Source: Clitopilus passeckerianus
Lineage: Eukaryota > Basidiomycota > Agaricomycetes > Agaricales > Entolomataceae
Length of the DNA stretch: 64,000 nucleotides
Assembly (NCBI GenBank): GCA_944990035.1
Contig: CALYLX010000008.1
Coordinates: 372,001 to 436,000 of the forward strand
Direction: 5' to 3'
Shown: in pieces, positions 32,364 through 44,807 of the stretch
Layout: every line of letters starts with the position of its first letter
Position numbering within the stretch: the stretch's first letter is position 1
Made by a program: the position numbers and the translations under genes
Notes under the pieces: model-generated
What the model was told of the DNA's origin: nothing
The model's input: only the letters and a program-made list of their open reading frames with translations
Database searches by the model: none

Positions 32364-33219
32364 AGCTGGTAGATAGGGATTAAGTTCTGAAACTTTGTCT
32401 ACTTATATGACCTATGAGTGCCGTACACCTATACAATGCCTGCGCAGCGTGAGGAAGCATGCTAAGGATGTCAACTTTAGCAAGATATACCGATACCGAT
32501 CATCACGATGCGTCCACTGGGAGAGCCACGTATATATGTCTCAGTGTTTGATTTGGTTTGACACACCGCAGAGAAATGGAAAAAAGGGTGGTTGCAGGCA
32601 AATCCACCATGTTTGAGGCCTAGCCGTCCGCCGATTCCCGTCCTGGACCTACCACCTCCAAAGGTGAAGCCAGAGACGCGAATTCAGGAAATATCTTCCG
32701 AATTCCGTAGACAGTGCGAGCGCCTTCCAGAATCCGAGAAAAGATGATTGTCTGGATAACGCCGCGTTTGCCAACATTCGATTCGATTGGACAGAAACGG
32801 AAATCGCTGCCATTGCAAGGGGAGATGGACTCGGCCGTGCAGTCATTCCATTACAAAGTTCACAGCTTCTGGGCGCAGTCGAATGGGCATTGTGAACCTG
32901 CTGTCTTTGAGCGCCAACAGAGGCGTCAATGGTGATTGTTAGGTGTGCTAATGTTCTACATAGAACTTCTACGCTGGGCGACAAGCCGATGTAATGTAGG
33001 AGATTCGAATTGATCGGGAATCCCCAGCAATTCAAAGGCTAGTAATTTATTGTACTCTCTCGAGCCCAAGTTGTGTGTCGAGTTGGGTGTGGAGGCGTCC
33101 TGTCGCAATTTGCACGAGATTTCGCGAAGGATTGAAGGAGGACGGGGGCCCCAAGGTATACATTTTTGCAGCTCTCAAGGTTTTGGGTCAGCATCGGGGA
33201 TTAAGGACAGTGCCTTGTA
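32364..33219. other. 5' flank of membrane gene copy 1, with a duplicated segment
   Basis: No gene is seen. The piece 32845-32905, with CACAGCTTCTGGGCGCAG, recurs upstream of other units at 38431-38492 and 43867-43920. Confidence 0.45.
32845..32905 (+). repeat. duplicated segment with CAGCTTCTGGGC core, copy 1
   Basis: It shares the core GTTCACAGCTTCTGGGC with 38431-38492 and 43867-43920, each between an upstream minus-strand gene and the next repeat block. Confidence 0.5.
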
Positions 33220-33803
33220 CATATGTAAAGTATCGTACTTACGAATTGCAACCATTCTATCTATAACAATCTACGACTGATGACTGGGCCACTACCGCTA
33301 AACAATTAACTCCTCCCAAAGCCCCGTCGCAACCTCCCTAAAGGCAATGAAATACCTCAACACCTCCCACCTAAACTCCGGCCTCTCCATCCCAGCTCAC
33401 ACCCTCTTACTATCCACTAATACAACGCACTTCTTCACCTCCGGATACAACCCCCACACCACACTTGGATTCAACTCCTCCGGTTTGGTTTGGGTCGGCG
33501 GAGATGAGGAGGGGGATGGGGTAGTGCAAGAGGAAGATGAATTTGTTGGGCTGAAAACCGAGTGTGAGGAGGAGGCGGGTGGGAATTGAATGGCATGGTG
33601 AATCCGAAAGAACTGTATAAAGGATTTGGAGGCGAGCACAACGTACCTGGAAACCCCCTCCACGTAAGATCCAAATACAACAAAAATCGGTGTATATCGT
33701 CGTTCGTGCCTTCAGTGTGAATGCTGCCAGCAACGAAATCTGGATCAATACCTTCAAGAGTTTCGGGAAGGTCTTGACCGAAGAAGTCGGGAGCGTGGGA
33801 CAT
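33220..33803 (-). pseudogene. decayed copy B of the repeated gene
   Basis: The copy keeps a good 5' exon on the minus strand from ATG 33803 (GQDLPETLEGIDPDF, then IHRFLLYLDLTWRGF before a GTACGT donor). The middle is deleted: the segment with AIAAFQ and VFPCICM is absent, and the Pro/Ser-rich part runs straight to VVWGLYPEVKKCVV. The end encodes a version of the LRYFIAFREVATGLWEEL tail. Promoter sequence upstream is shared with copy C. Confidence 0.6.
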
Positions 33804-33884
33804 CGTTCCGTGCTCGGTGCGTGCGGAGGCGTGGGCAGAACGAACTTGAAGAAAGGAAAGAGGAAGATGATGATGTAGTGAATA

Positions 33885-34165
33885 GATAGGTGAGGTTGAG
33901 ATTAGATTAGATGGAATTGCTGGAAATGGAAGCGACGATCTCGGGAACGGCCGATGTGCGTTTCTTTCTTCCTTTGTCCTCGTTGGCCAAGGAATGCTTG
34001 ACGTCAGTTCTGTCTTTCACTCATGGCATCGACCCTAGGCTGTTGGGCGCAGGCATAGGGGGCGTTTGGAAGTACGTGCCTGACAGTGATACGTACGACG
34101 TTCTCATTCCTTCGTCGACCTAATAGCTTCCTCAGACAACGCTCCGTTACTCATTCCTTCGCCAA
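33885..34165 (+). repeat. duplicated noncoding segment, copy 1
   Basis: It begins AGGTGAGGTTGAGATTAG, and includes GAAATGGAAGCGACGATCTC and the GCCTGACAGTGATACG region. It is similar to 39365-39640 and, more weakly, to 44245-44520. Confidence 0.6.
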
Positions 34166-36076
34166 ACCCGTTCTCCCCTCCCCTACCCACCTGTGGCAAG
34201 ATCATCATCGCATACACGGAACCTCGAGCTCTTCCTCGTCATCATGCATCATCTACAATGCCAACTCTTCTTATCCCAATTATCGGCACCGTCCGATGGT
34301 TCGACTAAGAAGAAGAGGGTTGAGACCGCTTGCCGTCTCAATCACATTTTCCCATAGTTCCGTTCTGCTCTCTACTTACGTGCACGACGGAATTAGTGGG
34401 AATAGGAAGCATTTGGGAGTATGTGCCTGATACGTTCTCGTTCCTCCGTGCTACCACTGACGGTTCTTCTCCTCAGGGTATTCCGGTGTCCCACGAATTT
34501 CCGCTTCAAGCAACGCGTCCTTCTACCTAGCCCGCTCTCCCCTCCCTCCTTCGACTGTTCCTATATTCTTCGTTGCTTAAGAACATATACTCCGCCGCCC
34601 TCAATTATGTATAGGATCCGCCCCTTGACTCAATCCTCCCATCTTTGTCGGCAAATTCACCAAATGTCGCCAGATCGAATCACACGGAGGCACAAGATTG
34701 AATGATTCCTTCGCTTCGTTGGGCGCCTCTCAGTCATCGTCGAGATCGCTCCCCTCGCTCTCGGCGTTCATCAGAAAGCGAGCTCATTGACATTGTTTCC
34801 CTCGCCCTCTCTTCTCGTCTTACACTGATCTCCAATGAATTGCTTCCGCCACCTACTATAAACCATCAACAGGGAATGAAACGACGCCATTCCGTTTCTG
34901 AATCCTGTTCTCCACCCTCGGCCAGACTGACAATATCCTCCATCACCACACCTCCCTGACGGCTGAGCTATCGTTTTTGGGCATGAACGGGTTCAAGAAA
35001 GAGGGAATGGACACCTCGAGGAAGACTGGAGGGATTCGCGCTGAGACTTGTGCCGGTAGGAGTAGGAAGGCGAAGAAGACGAATAATCTTCAGGATGAAA
35101 GTCTCAAGTTGCCCAAAGGATCGTGCGGAGAGAGGGAAGCGCGTCAGGGATATGCTGACACGCGGAAGATGGCGGGCAAATGCATACCAGCCCTGTTCGC
35201 CTCAGACCTCTGTCCATCGACTTTGAACAAGGTTCCCTCACGAACTTCGTCATTCCTCCCTCCTCGCTGCCATCTTCGGTGGCATCGTCCTCCCTATCAG
35301 CCCGTTATGACCCGCTCATCATCCTGTTTCATCATCTTGAAACGGCATACCCGCATCATCGAGGGCATCGTTTCAACGGGTATTCCGCTGAAGGGACCCA
35401 TGTGAGACTCTCCAGTTGCCAATTTCGTCGAGTAACCCAAAAGCTCAAAACGCAGGGTTGGGACTTTCATGGAATGTGGCTACCGAGCCAACACCCAGCA
35501 CCGCTTCCCCCTTCACACAGTTTAAGCATCAGGCTGATCATCTCGCTCACATCCCGTCTTCGATGATACGGTACAAGTGTCCTAAGTACCAAAGCGTAGA
35601 AACGAACAAATTGAAGCTGAATTCATCTGATATATACGAAATTATCCCTCGAAAGAATGTAATTTAAGAACAAAGAAAACAACGGTCAGATGAACATGTA
35701 AATCGGAAGAATTGGCAATGAAAGCTCGTGTCGATGGCAAATTGTTCATAGACGACAGAAAGGCACTCGCAGGCGCTGATGGTCATCCGGGGAATACGTA
35801 AATGAAATGCCGAATCCACGAGAAACCCCGATGGCGCCGATCAACTGGGGTTGCAAGTCTAGACAGGTTCTTGGCTACCGATGCGAGGTGGCCTGGCGGA
35901 GAACCTCTAGCAGTCGGGGATTGACGTTAAGGACGGTGCTCCCTGATGCACTTATTTTGAAACCTAAGCAAAAATGCCCATTAATAGGATCAGATTCTGA
36001 CTGCCCATGGAAACATATCAGACTTGAACATTGTGAGGCATTGTGTCAACTTTACTTTGCCAATAACTGGTGCTCC
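34166..36076. other. no supported gene
   Basis: Several short plus-strand frames with Pro/Ser/Arg-rich, coding-like composition (34702-34959, 35180-35566) have no clear starts or introns. They look like remnants of duplicated units. Confidence 0.35.
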
Positions 36077-38315
36077 TCAGCTGACGGGACTACCAGAATA
36101 ACTTAAGCCCAAGGGCCCCACGGGTGGTGATCCAGCCATTTTCGATTTTGAGGGTCTTACAGGTGGTTTCGAGTTCGAGGCCTTCATAGGTGGGAATTCG
36201 GATATGATCGAGTCTGGGGGTCTCCAGGATCGTAATCCGGGCATGTAATCATTGACCTGATGTTGGAGTAACCGCCCTGAGTTTTGTGAACTGTTTTGGA
36301 AGCTTGCCTTGGGATTAGCAGCTACAAACAAAATTAGTTAAAGCACCAGATTAAAGGCGATACTATTACTGAAAGACAACGCACAGGAGTTTGTAGCCAA
36401 ACTCTGAGTGTATTTGTTTGAGTCTTCGTCGTTATTGAGTTCCTTTTTGCGTGAGGAGGGAAGCGGCAAATGAAAATAGATATGTTCCGCGGAGATCTCC
36501 ACAGTATCGAGAGAAGTAGGCGCTGGATCCTTCGAGTCACTCTTGAATGCCACAAAATGAGCAGTACCTGAGAAATACGGGTAATCAGTCCCTATTACCA
36601 GCTCAAAAAATGCTTGAAGTATACCCGTTTCAGTATCGAAGTGAGCCCAGTTGCGTCGGCGAATCCGCTTCAAAAGCTCTGGGAATGAAGGAAGTCGTTG
36701 CTCGACCTGGGTGTCGAAAGAAATCAATACCATGGTACGGTCAGCGAAAGTGGATACGCCAATGTGTTTACCTGGCTTATAACCGACATCCAGACATCAT
36801 CGTGAGTAATAGCAACTTCGGCGGAGGGATGCTATAGCAAAGAACAGATTTAATGATGTTGTCAAACAAACAAAACTTTTTACCTGTCTTAGAAGGTATT
36901 GGTTCAACTCGTATGACGGGTGATGGCTCTATAAGCCGTGAGAAATGACGAAGTAGATTCCAGAGCAGGAAGCATACAAAATCTCTTGGAGCCGAATCAA
37001 TAGGGAAAAAGGAGACATCATTGTCCGCATCCGAGTCGCTCGAGCCACGGCCTGAGGACCCAGAGAATAGCTGAGCGAATAACGACGGCAAACGGGAGCT
37101 CGTGCCAGGAGATGGAGGGGAACTTTGCTGAAGGAAAGTCGAATCGTTTTGCTGGGGTACGTGCTTGATGTTGACAGTCCTCTGAGATGTATTTCCCTTA
37201 GGATTCGGCAAGGCAACGCTGTAGCCGCGAAGAAATATGCACTGATTGAAGGACCGTTCTGAAGGATCTACAACAGGGGGGCCCTCTTGAGTAGCAGCGA
37301 AGCTCTGATGCGCCCAAACAAATGGAAAATTCGCATCTGCAGCAGCATCAGCCGAAGTGGAGAATTTCAGGCGAAACGATCCTTCTCCGACAACCCCAGA
37401 CCACGCCGCAGTGCCCCAAGATTTGGCCTTAGCATATCCCGTCACAAGGTAGATTGATCCATTCAGAACGTCTCGTTCCATGGTTTCGATGGCGAACTTG
37501 TACCAGCTGCGAGCATGAATGGCGGCGTAGTCGAAGAACCGTTTTACACGATTTAAGGTCTCTTTGACACCACCTTCGGGTAACGTCAACGCTGCGCCTT
37601 CCTCTGCTTGACATACGAAAGAGAAGACGCCATTGAACCCCTCGTGACTTGATCTGAGCACGCGCAGACAAAGGAAAAAGACTGTTAGAAATACTGATTC
37701 AATGTGAAAGAACCCGGAACCACTCACTCAGATTGAACCGCTTTAACAGAGCCGTTCACGAGGTGAGCTCCAGGTCTCCATGTGAACATCTTTCGTTCCG
37801 TGTCGCTGGGGGGACCAATATGCTCGAAGTTTTCCGGAACACCATTCGCGTTTATTTCATCATCGCTTGGCAAGCATATGTTGAAAAAGAAGTCGAAGCT
37901 TCCGTCTGGCGTTATCCGACCAACATCGCCAATTCTGACGCCCACCTCACGATGTTTGCGAGGTGCGCCATCCATCGGTTTAGGATCCCACAGCGGGTAG
38001 CCATGATGTTTGGGCATTAGTAGTCGAGCATAGAGCTCGCTTGGAGGAGGTGCGTCTAGTGTCAGATTCACCCGGAGGTTCGCTTCAGAGTCTTGGGCAA
38101 TGCCCTGCATTGGGTCGTTGGGCTGGCCAATCTGAGATGGGGCTTTCGCAACGTGGTAGGTTAGGGAGGATGAATTAATCTGCAAACTGCTGGTACATAC
38201 TGGATAGAGAACCCAAGTGCATGTTATTGTTGAGGACTATGCCCCCTCCAGCATGAAATGTACTCGATCCACCGGCGGCGGCTAGTACGCTGGGGGTTTG
38301 GGAGTCGCTAGACAT
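36077..38315 (-). CDS. conserved agaricomycete protein of unknown function
   Basis: The well-supported minus-strand exons include 37728..about 38121, 36978..37653, 36884..36928, 36772..36831 and 36568..36706; further exons run to a stop at 36077. The first exon is probably at 38315 (ATG, Gly/Asn-rich) but its junction could not be fitted in frame. Conserved blocks are GAPRKHREVGVRIGDVGRI and DGSFDFFFNICLP, ALTLPEGGVKETLNRVKRF, NGSIYLVTGYAKAKSWGTA, and the late NQYLLRQHPSAEVAITHDDV block that spans an intron. The protein is soluble and probably cytosolic. It belongs to an expanded agaricomycete family whose members often neighbour regulatory genes. The role is unknown. Confidence 0.7.
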
Positions 38316-38734
38316 CTTGGATGTTGGGACTCTATCGTCTATGAATTTTGAAAAGGAGAGCTGCTATGGCAAGGAGGAGAAGAACGCGACCGTGCAGTTG
38401 ACGCCAACAGAACGGTGCAAGCGTCGTATTTCCAAGTTCAACAGCTTCTGGGCACAGCTGAATGAGGACATGGGCACGTGCCTTTGGCGCCCTTCTTAGC
38501 GCGCATCCGACTGTACACACACGCACAGTGGTCCCTCCTGGTTGTGGGGCATCAACTTGGTTTTGGAGGTGGGTACCGCGATTGGCAACGAGATTTAGAT
38601 AAGGATTGAAGGAGGAAAGATGCTTCTCGATAGACCTCATACAGTTCTCGAGTTTTTGAGACCGTTTTGGAATTAAGAATGTGCCTACGTATGTGTACGG
38701 GATTACTCGTCTATATTACCCACGTAAAGTATCC
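38316..38734. other. intergenic, with duplicated segment
   Basis: It holds the 38431-38492 repeat and the 5' flank of the preceding minus-strand gene. No gene is seen. Confidence 0.4.
38431..38492 (+). repeat. duplicated segment with CAGCTTCTGGGC core, copy 2
   Basis: It shares AACAGCTTCTGGGCACAG and the following TGCCTTTGGCGCC with 43867-43920. Confidence 0.55.
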
Positions 38735-39360
38735 TAATTACGAATTAACTCCTCTCAAAGTCCTTTCGCCACCTCCCTAAACGCAACAAAATACCTCAAC
38801 GCCTCCCTCCTAAACGCCGGCTCCTCCATCCCAGTCCACATCCTCGTCCTATCCACCCCAACACAACACAATACACGGGAAAACCATCCTCATCTTTTCA
38901 GCCTTCCCGCGTTGACGCAGGGTTTGGTTGTTCCGCTGAAAAGCGGCGATGGCAGCTGCCACGACTTGGGAGTCACAGTTTATATCTTGGGGGTTGGAGG
39001 TGATTTCTTGGATGAGGAAGAGGAGGGTTGGGAGGGGTGGTGGAGGACGCAGAGGGAGGTTGGGACTGTTTGATTTTGGTTTGGGGAGGCGGAGGAGGGG
39101 GAGATGAGGAGGGGGATGGAGTAGTGCGAGAGAAAGATGAAGTTGCGGGGTTCAAAACCGAGGGTGTGGAGGAGGGATTTGAGGAAGGTGTGGGACGTGG
39201 GAGGTTGGCCTGGGTATGCGCCGACGGGTGGGAAGTGGATGGGACGGTGAATTTGAGACAATTGAGACAATGGTACACAATTCCTGGAGAAAGTACACGT
39301 ACCTGTAAACCCCTTCCACGCAATATCTAGATACAACAACAGCCTATGTGTATCATCGCT
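38735..39360 (-). pseudogene. decayed copy C of the repeated gene
   Basis: The minus strand keeps LLLYLDIAWKGF before a GTACGT donor, the Pro/Ser-rich middle, VVAAAIAAFQRNNQTLRQRG and VFPCIVLCWGG followed by a stop. The segment between VFPCI and RTRMWTGME is deleted, and the tail RREALRYFVAFREVAKGL ends in TGA. Compared with copy A it has lost the IFYVVPVT block. Confidence 0.6.
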
Positions 39361-39364
39361 CGTC

Positions 39365-39640
39365 CCCTAGATAGGTGAGGTTGTGATTAGATTAAGTAGT
39401 TGAAATTGCTGGAAATGGAAAGCGACGATCTCGGGAATGGCCGATACGCGTTTCTTCCTTTCTCTCCTCGTTGGTTGACGATGGTTGACGTCGGTTTCGT
39501 TTTTCTCTCTACTCGCGGGTCGAACCTAGGCTGGGGCGGTTAGCACTGTGAGTGCGTGCCTGATACGTTCCCATTCCTTCGTCGACCTAACAGCTTCCTT
39601 AGAATATTCTGGTCAACGACCAGTCGATCATTCCTTCGCC
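39365..39640 (+). repeat. duplicated noncoding segment, copy 2
   Basis: Similar to 33885-34165, including the GCTGGAAATGGAAAGCGACG and CCTTCGTCGACCTAACAGC regions. Confidence 0.6.
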
Positions 39641-39759
39641 AAACCCGCTCTTACTTGGAGGCCTTCTCCAAATATACTCAAGCCGCTCGTCACAGGGGAA
39701 CACCTGCTCCGCCCACCTTGTCTTCCGATTTTTGCAACCGGCCTGTGATCTGATTGGGA

Positions 39760-42099
39760 AGAAGGATGAGACTCTCTTACTGACTCTGGTACGTAGTTGA
39801 CAATAACTCTGCTTTTCGGTGATTTTTCTTACCCATCTGTCGTTAGGAAGCGCTGCAGTCTTTGGAGTCTTGGGGAGCGTTGAACGTTGAAACGTTGATG
39901 GTTAGCTTGACGCGTCTAGAGGAACCTCTGCATCACGGAAGGAAGAAGACTTAGACTGGTGGAGCCCAGCTCCGACGTTCGATGCTCATCAACATACTTA
40001 GCCCCCTTGTGTTCCCTGGATACCCATTTACTCCGTTCACCCCGACCCTCTCTTCAAATTCGCTGAGCGTGGCTGATTTGAATCAAACCAAGACGCATAT
40101 GGAAACAATTACTTGGGTTTGCCGCTACCCTCGTCAATATTGCTCTTGTCTTCTGAAATATGAAAGACCTTGCACACGATGCCTGCGGCCTCGACACCGA
40201 CAACAGGCTCTTCCTCCCCCTGACCCTCGTCTTACTCCTTTCCAACCTTCTCAATCCATCTTCTTCCCTCTGTTAGGATCCACTCGCAGGGAGTGCAATA
40301 TCCCAACACCCGATCCTGCTCTGTATTCTCAACCCACGATTCATATCTTCCATCACCCCGCCCGCTGACGATCGAGCGGGCTCTGTATTCGGTCTTGACT
40401 AAAAGGGAGAGAAGGTGGGCAGCTGGAGGAAGACTGGAGAGATTCGTGCCGAGGTTGGTGCATGTGGAGGGAAAGGTCTTGAAGAAAGCCTTTTAGGAGT
40501 GGGAAGGTGGAGAGGACCCTTGGTCGTGTCGAGGGATGCAAGGAGGATGGGGACCGGACCGAAGAATGGCCAGATGGCCTAGGCCTAAGCGTTCCGTGGG
40601 CGTCGCAGGTGCATCCGCTACTGGTCAACACGGAACGAACCACTGTTATCCAAAACACCTGCCTTCCCCCTCGTCAACTTTCCCATGGCCAATCCCTGAA
40701 GAACCTGGTTCATGCGTGACGATGGTCCGAATGCACGCTTTACCCGCGCACTATACCAACGCGGAGATGTCAGAAAGTGCTAGATGGTGACCTGTCCGGT
40801 GAAGATTTTGGTATGGGTGGACAGGGCGGATGGGGAGGAAGTGGTCGAGGAGACGGCCAAGACTAGGAGAATCAACGTATTCCATTGGGAGGAGGGGATT
40901 CTTGATGGGAGAGAGTTCACGTGCAATCACGGTGGACGCGCGTGAGGGACGACATTAACATTCCCCTCTCTCCCGTGTCACCAACTATTCGAGGCGCCTC
41001 CGACTCATTCTAGCGCGTTCTCCAAGCCTCCTCAGAAGGTCATATACGCACAACCTAGGGTTCTCCTTCTTTGCCTGTCATCTCCCCGCCTCCTCGCGCA
41101 TAGAGATCATCTGCCGGTCTCCTGGTCATGCGCATTGGACACCACCCGTTACTGGTCTTCTCTTGCGTCCCTATGAATCGACCGGGAGGCAACAGCTCAG
41201 GCGTCGTTGAGGGGTGCTGCGATCTGAGGGACCTTCTACCTTGAGGGAGCGTCGTTGGTCAGATGGACACGCCTAGAGGAATGTTCGCGTCACGGAGGTC
41301 AGGGGGATGGTCGAGCCTAGTCGAGGGGTGTCAAGACTTTCAAGAAAGGGAACAAGATATCAGCCCTTAGCCTGATGGAAACGCATTGTATGGACTTTGT
41401 TTACCCCCAACTTCCTCGCCAGACTCCCTTTCTTTCCGCCAACCGCCGTCATACTCGGGCGGATCACCGACCGTCTATTGCCCAAGGATCCCTCTATTGT
41501 CACCTACTTCCAGCGCTCAACGCACATCCTTGGCTCCTCCTGGCGTTCCCTGCCGCCGTCGACCCGTTTCTCCTCCTCTTTTACGATCGGACCGTAGGAG
41601 ATGAAGCGACACCATTATTGACCCTTTCCTCCCCATCAAATACTCGCCAAAGGATTAGGATCGGGCGGACATGTCGAGGGATTCCGAAGCGGTTGGGGTG
41701 AATGGATGGATGGTTCGTGGAGCGTTTCGGCTGGAAGGATACGACGGGTCACTAAGGGACGGCTCCTCCTCTTTCCAGAACCCCTCCAACGCCACCATTC
41801 ATCTTCGAATCAGCACCAACAGACAGACAGGACGAGATAATTCCGGAGTCACGCCCCTCATACAACGACACTTGATAACCGATTCAGCATCATATCTGGG
41901 CCTATTTTCTTCGTCCATTTTTATGTAGCGCAAATATATTGGCCGCGTTAACGATCTTGATATACTACGGACTGCTCGATATCTTATCTGTAGTTCGTAA
42001 ATCGCTCGAGCAATCGACGAGCAACGTAGTTCAGACTCGATAAATGGAATCCATGATTGTGCGTTGCAAGATATATACCAAGTAGATCAGGGTAAGTAC
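39760..42099. other. no supported gene
   Basis: Plus-strand frames up to 128 codons exist but share no family signal and have poor start context. The composition is pyrimidine-rich and coding-like. It is probably decayed duplicate sequence. Confidence 0.35.
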
Positions 42100-43687
42100 T
42101 TATATGTGAGGTATGTACTTGGCCCAGTCAATGGCAATGTATACAGATTCAGGCTGCGATTGTAGGAGGAGAAACATCTGAGCTAGTAGTATGCATCTGG
42201 CCGCAATATAGGAAATTGGGGCTAGAAAACCGGCTAGAACAATGAGATAATCCATTACGATGTCGATTCTGTCGAACACGTTTGATCGGGTCCAACCTAA
42301 ATTCAGGTCCAGTTTGCCCCACAACTCGTTGAGGATGTACAAAACTATGCAGAGCAGCGGGAAAAGTGCCATGGTTGATGCACTCACGCGCCAAATAGTC
42401 TTCTCCGTGTCGGAAGGAAATGGAAATGACCACGCTGCACAGTGGGCTAGCCCAAATACGGTGGCAAGAATCCAGAACGACCAGGTGGCATAATTTTCGT
42501 GATAGTCCCCGTGGAAATATCGCCATGCCACCCCCATTTCATTACCGCGCGATTGCAGAATCTTCCCAGTAGCCATAACGACCAAGTCAAGCGGCCAAAG
42601 AATGACGTGCATAATCAGTGAAGCTGCCAAAACGAATGGGCATGAAAGGGCCGCGACCACCTTCGTGTACCACTGTACATCATAGCCTGGAGGTGCCATA
42701 AATATGTCTAAGATTTAACACTGTAGAAAAGGACTTACCTTCGAAAGCCTCTTCCAGAGGAAACCGTAGCGTTCTCTCTACCAGTGATCCAAGTCCAAAA
42801 TGTACGTGCTCCACATCATCGGTGTTACCGCATTCACGGATTTTGTCTGAGTCGACTTCATCACAAACCGTCAGCTCGACAGGGCACTCGATTCCCAATG
42901 GTTTGTTCCACCAAAATGTGTAGGTGCCGATGTTCAACACAGCATATGCAATAGTGACGAGCTCGAGCTCGGTGACGCCCAGACGATTGTGGACACGGGT
43001 GAGGAACTGGAGAATAAACCATCCAGTCTGGAGGACGGCCAGAGTCTTGGCGATGCCGTCTCCTTTGCTTTTGTCGCATATTTCGCGTTTTGATATTTGA
43101 ATCTGATTGCGATGAAGCCATCCTTTGAGCTCGCCTTGGTCCGGTAGAATAGTTTCATAGACAGTCCCATCATCCAACGACCGTACTTTAACAAAACCCC
43201 CCATCAAGACCAAAAATGAGTGGGTTAATGTCCATTTAGATTCTAAACCAGCTGTCAGCGGATATTTCTCTGAGGAGATCTATATCCAAGTCTAAAACGT
43301 ACCTCCATCCTTATTGTTAGTCCTCCAGACATCCTGCCACTGGCGCAATGACCAGACCCTGGTGACCTCAGTGAGCTCGGGTGGCAATAACAGTCTACTT
43401 TCATCTCGACTTTCATACTCCTTGGTCATCCTCCGGGCAGCTACCCACTGTCTCATTGCCCACACGGTTGTGACCTCGGGTGCCAATAACGCCACGAACA
43501 CCATTTCAGCCCTCCGAGATACTTGCCGCAGGAAAGTGTATTCCGTGGTCGGTTTCGGAAGGTTGGGATGAAGCGACACCCAAGTACAGAGGAATATTGT
43601 CGTTAGGCAACTCCAGAGAATCGAATATGTTGTGCGACGGTCACCAGTTTCGGGACAGTCAGAGGGAGTCAACGAGGACGAATTCAT
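42100..43687 (-). CDS. multi-pass membrane protein, duplicated family, copy 2 (491 aa)
   Basis: The exons on the minus strand are 43303..43687, 42739..43242 and 42100..42686. Introns of 60 and 52 nt sit at the same places as in the other copies. The signature is DRRTTYSILWSCLTTIFLC, TELELVTIAYAVLNIGTYTF, HCAAWSFPFPS and SQPESVYIAIDWAKYIPHI. The hydrophilic insert after the first segment (about residues 85-128) contains an internal near-repeat of TTVWAMRQW / TRVWSLRQW. The N-terminal CDRR Cys is replaced (ETGDRR). It has no known function. Confidence 0.85.
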
Positions 43688-43866
43688 AGTGACTAGGGCG
43701 AAGTTCTGAAAGTTGATCGGTACATGAACTTATATGAGCTGTAGAGTATTCGCACAGCCAGGTTGCGCAGGAAATGACTCGACGACATGGGAAGGAAAAA
43801 CTCTAGTGCGCCCTCTGCCTTCAACAAGATTGTGCAAGGCACTCAGGCCGAAAGCTGTACTTCATC

Positions 43867-43920
43867 ACAGGGTTCACAGCCTCTGGGCACAGGTGCCAGC
43901 GGGCATTTGCCTTTGGCGCC
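43867..43920 (+). repeat. duplicated segment, copy 3
   Basis: It holds CAGGGTTCACAGCCTCTGGG and TGCCTTTGGCGCC, matching 38431-38492. Confidence 0.5.
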
Positions 43921-44244
43921 GTTGTTGGCGTCCATATTGGCAAGTCTAGTCTAGCTCGTGAAGTTTAGGGCTGGGTGGGTATCGCATTTGGCGTGATTTT
44001 GAGAAAGATTGGAGGAGGGAAGAGACGTAACATATCGTCTTACGAATGATAACCGCCCACTAGTGGTGTTCAACAGGAAAATCCTCCCAGAGACTATTCG
44101 CAAACTTTTTTTCTGGGAAGACTGGTTTTGGACGGTAATCTTGTACGCCTCTGGGTCATAGTTGGCCCAGAGGTAGCCAGACTCTTCTGCCCGGGTGACA
44201 TGGTTCTTGTGATGGCTCTGCCGATGTTGTTTCAAGTGAGTGGT

Positions 44245-44520
44245 GGAACGTGAGGTCGAGATTAGATTAGATCTGGTTGCCAGAAATGGGAAGCGAAGAT
44301 CTCGGCAACAGCCGCTTCTCGGTTTCTTCCTTCCCCCTCCAGTGGGGGCCTTCTTCTTGGACAAGGATGATGCTTGAACATCCACACGCCGCTGAGCAGA
44401 TTTCTGGAGGAAAAAAACTCGAATATGGTTTGGTCCAAATACCTGAGTAAGTTTCTGGCGCCTGACAGGGATACATTTTCGTTCGTTCGTCCTAACAGCT
44501 GTTACAGAATATTCTACTAT
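44245..44520 (+). repeat. duplicated noncoding segment, copy 3
   Basis: It shares GAGATTAGATTAGAT, the AAATGGGAAGCGAAGATCTC region and GCCTGACAGGGATACATTTT with 33885-34165. Confidence 0.5.
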
Positions 44521-44807
44521 CCACTGAATCTGAATTACCTCATTTCACTTCTTAGCACTTCTGACGCTCTCAAACCTCCTTGGGACCATCTATCCGCTAT
44601 TATTTGCCCTTTTCCCGGACCCACTCTTAACTCCCTCCTCTAAATATGCTCCAGCCCCTCATTGCCGACGAACGTCCACCCCACGTTCTATGGAATGAAT
44701 GCATAGACATGGGTTGCATGATAAGTAATACTTGTATGTGAGGTATGTGCTTATTCGTACCAGTCAAAAGCGATGTTGAATAACCAACGGTTGGTGAAAG
44801 TAGATTT

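Larger units (their letters stand above)
43688..44807. other. intergenic with two duplicated segments
   Basis: It contains the 43867-43920 core repeat and the weaker 44245-44520 copy of the 33885 segment. The full pseudogene block present in the other units is missing here. Confidence 0.45.
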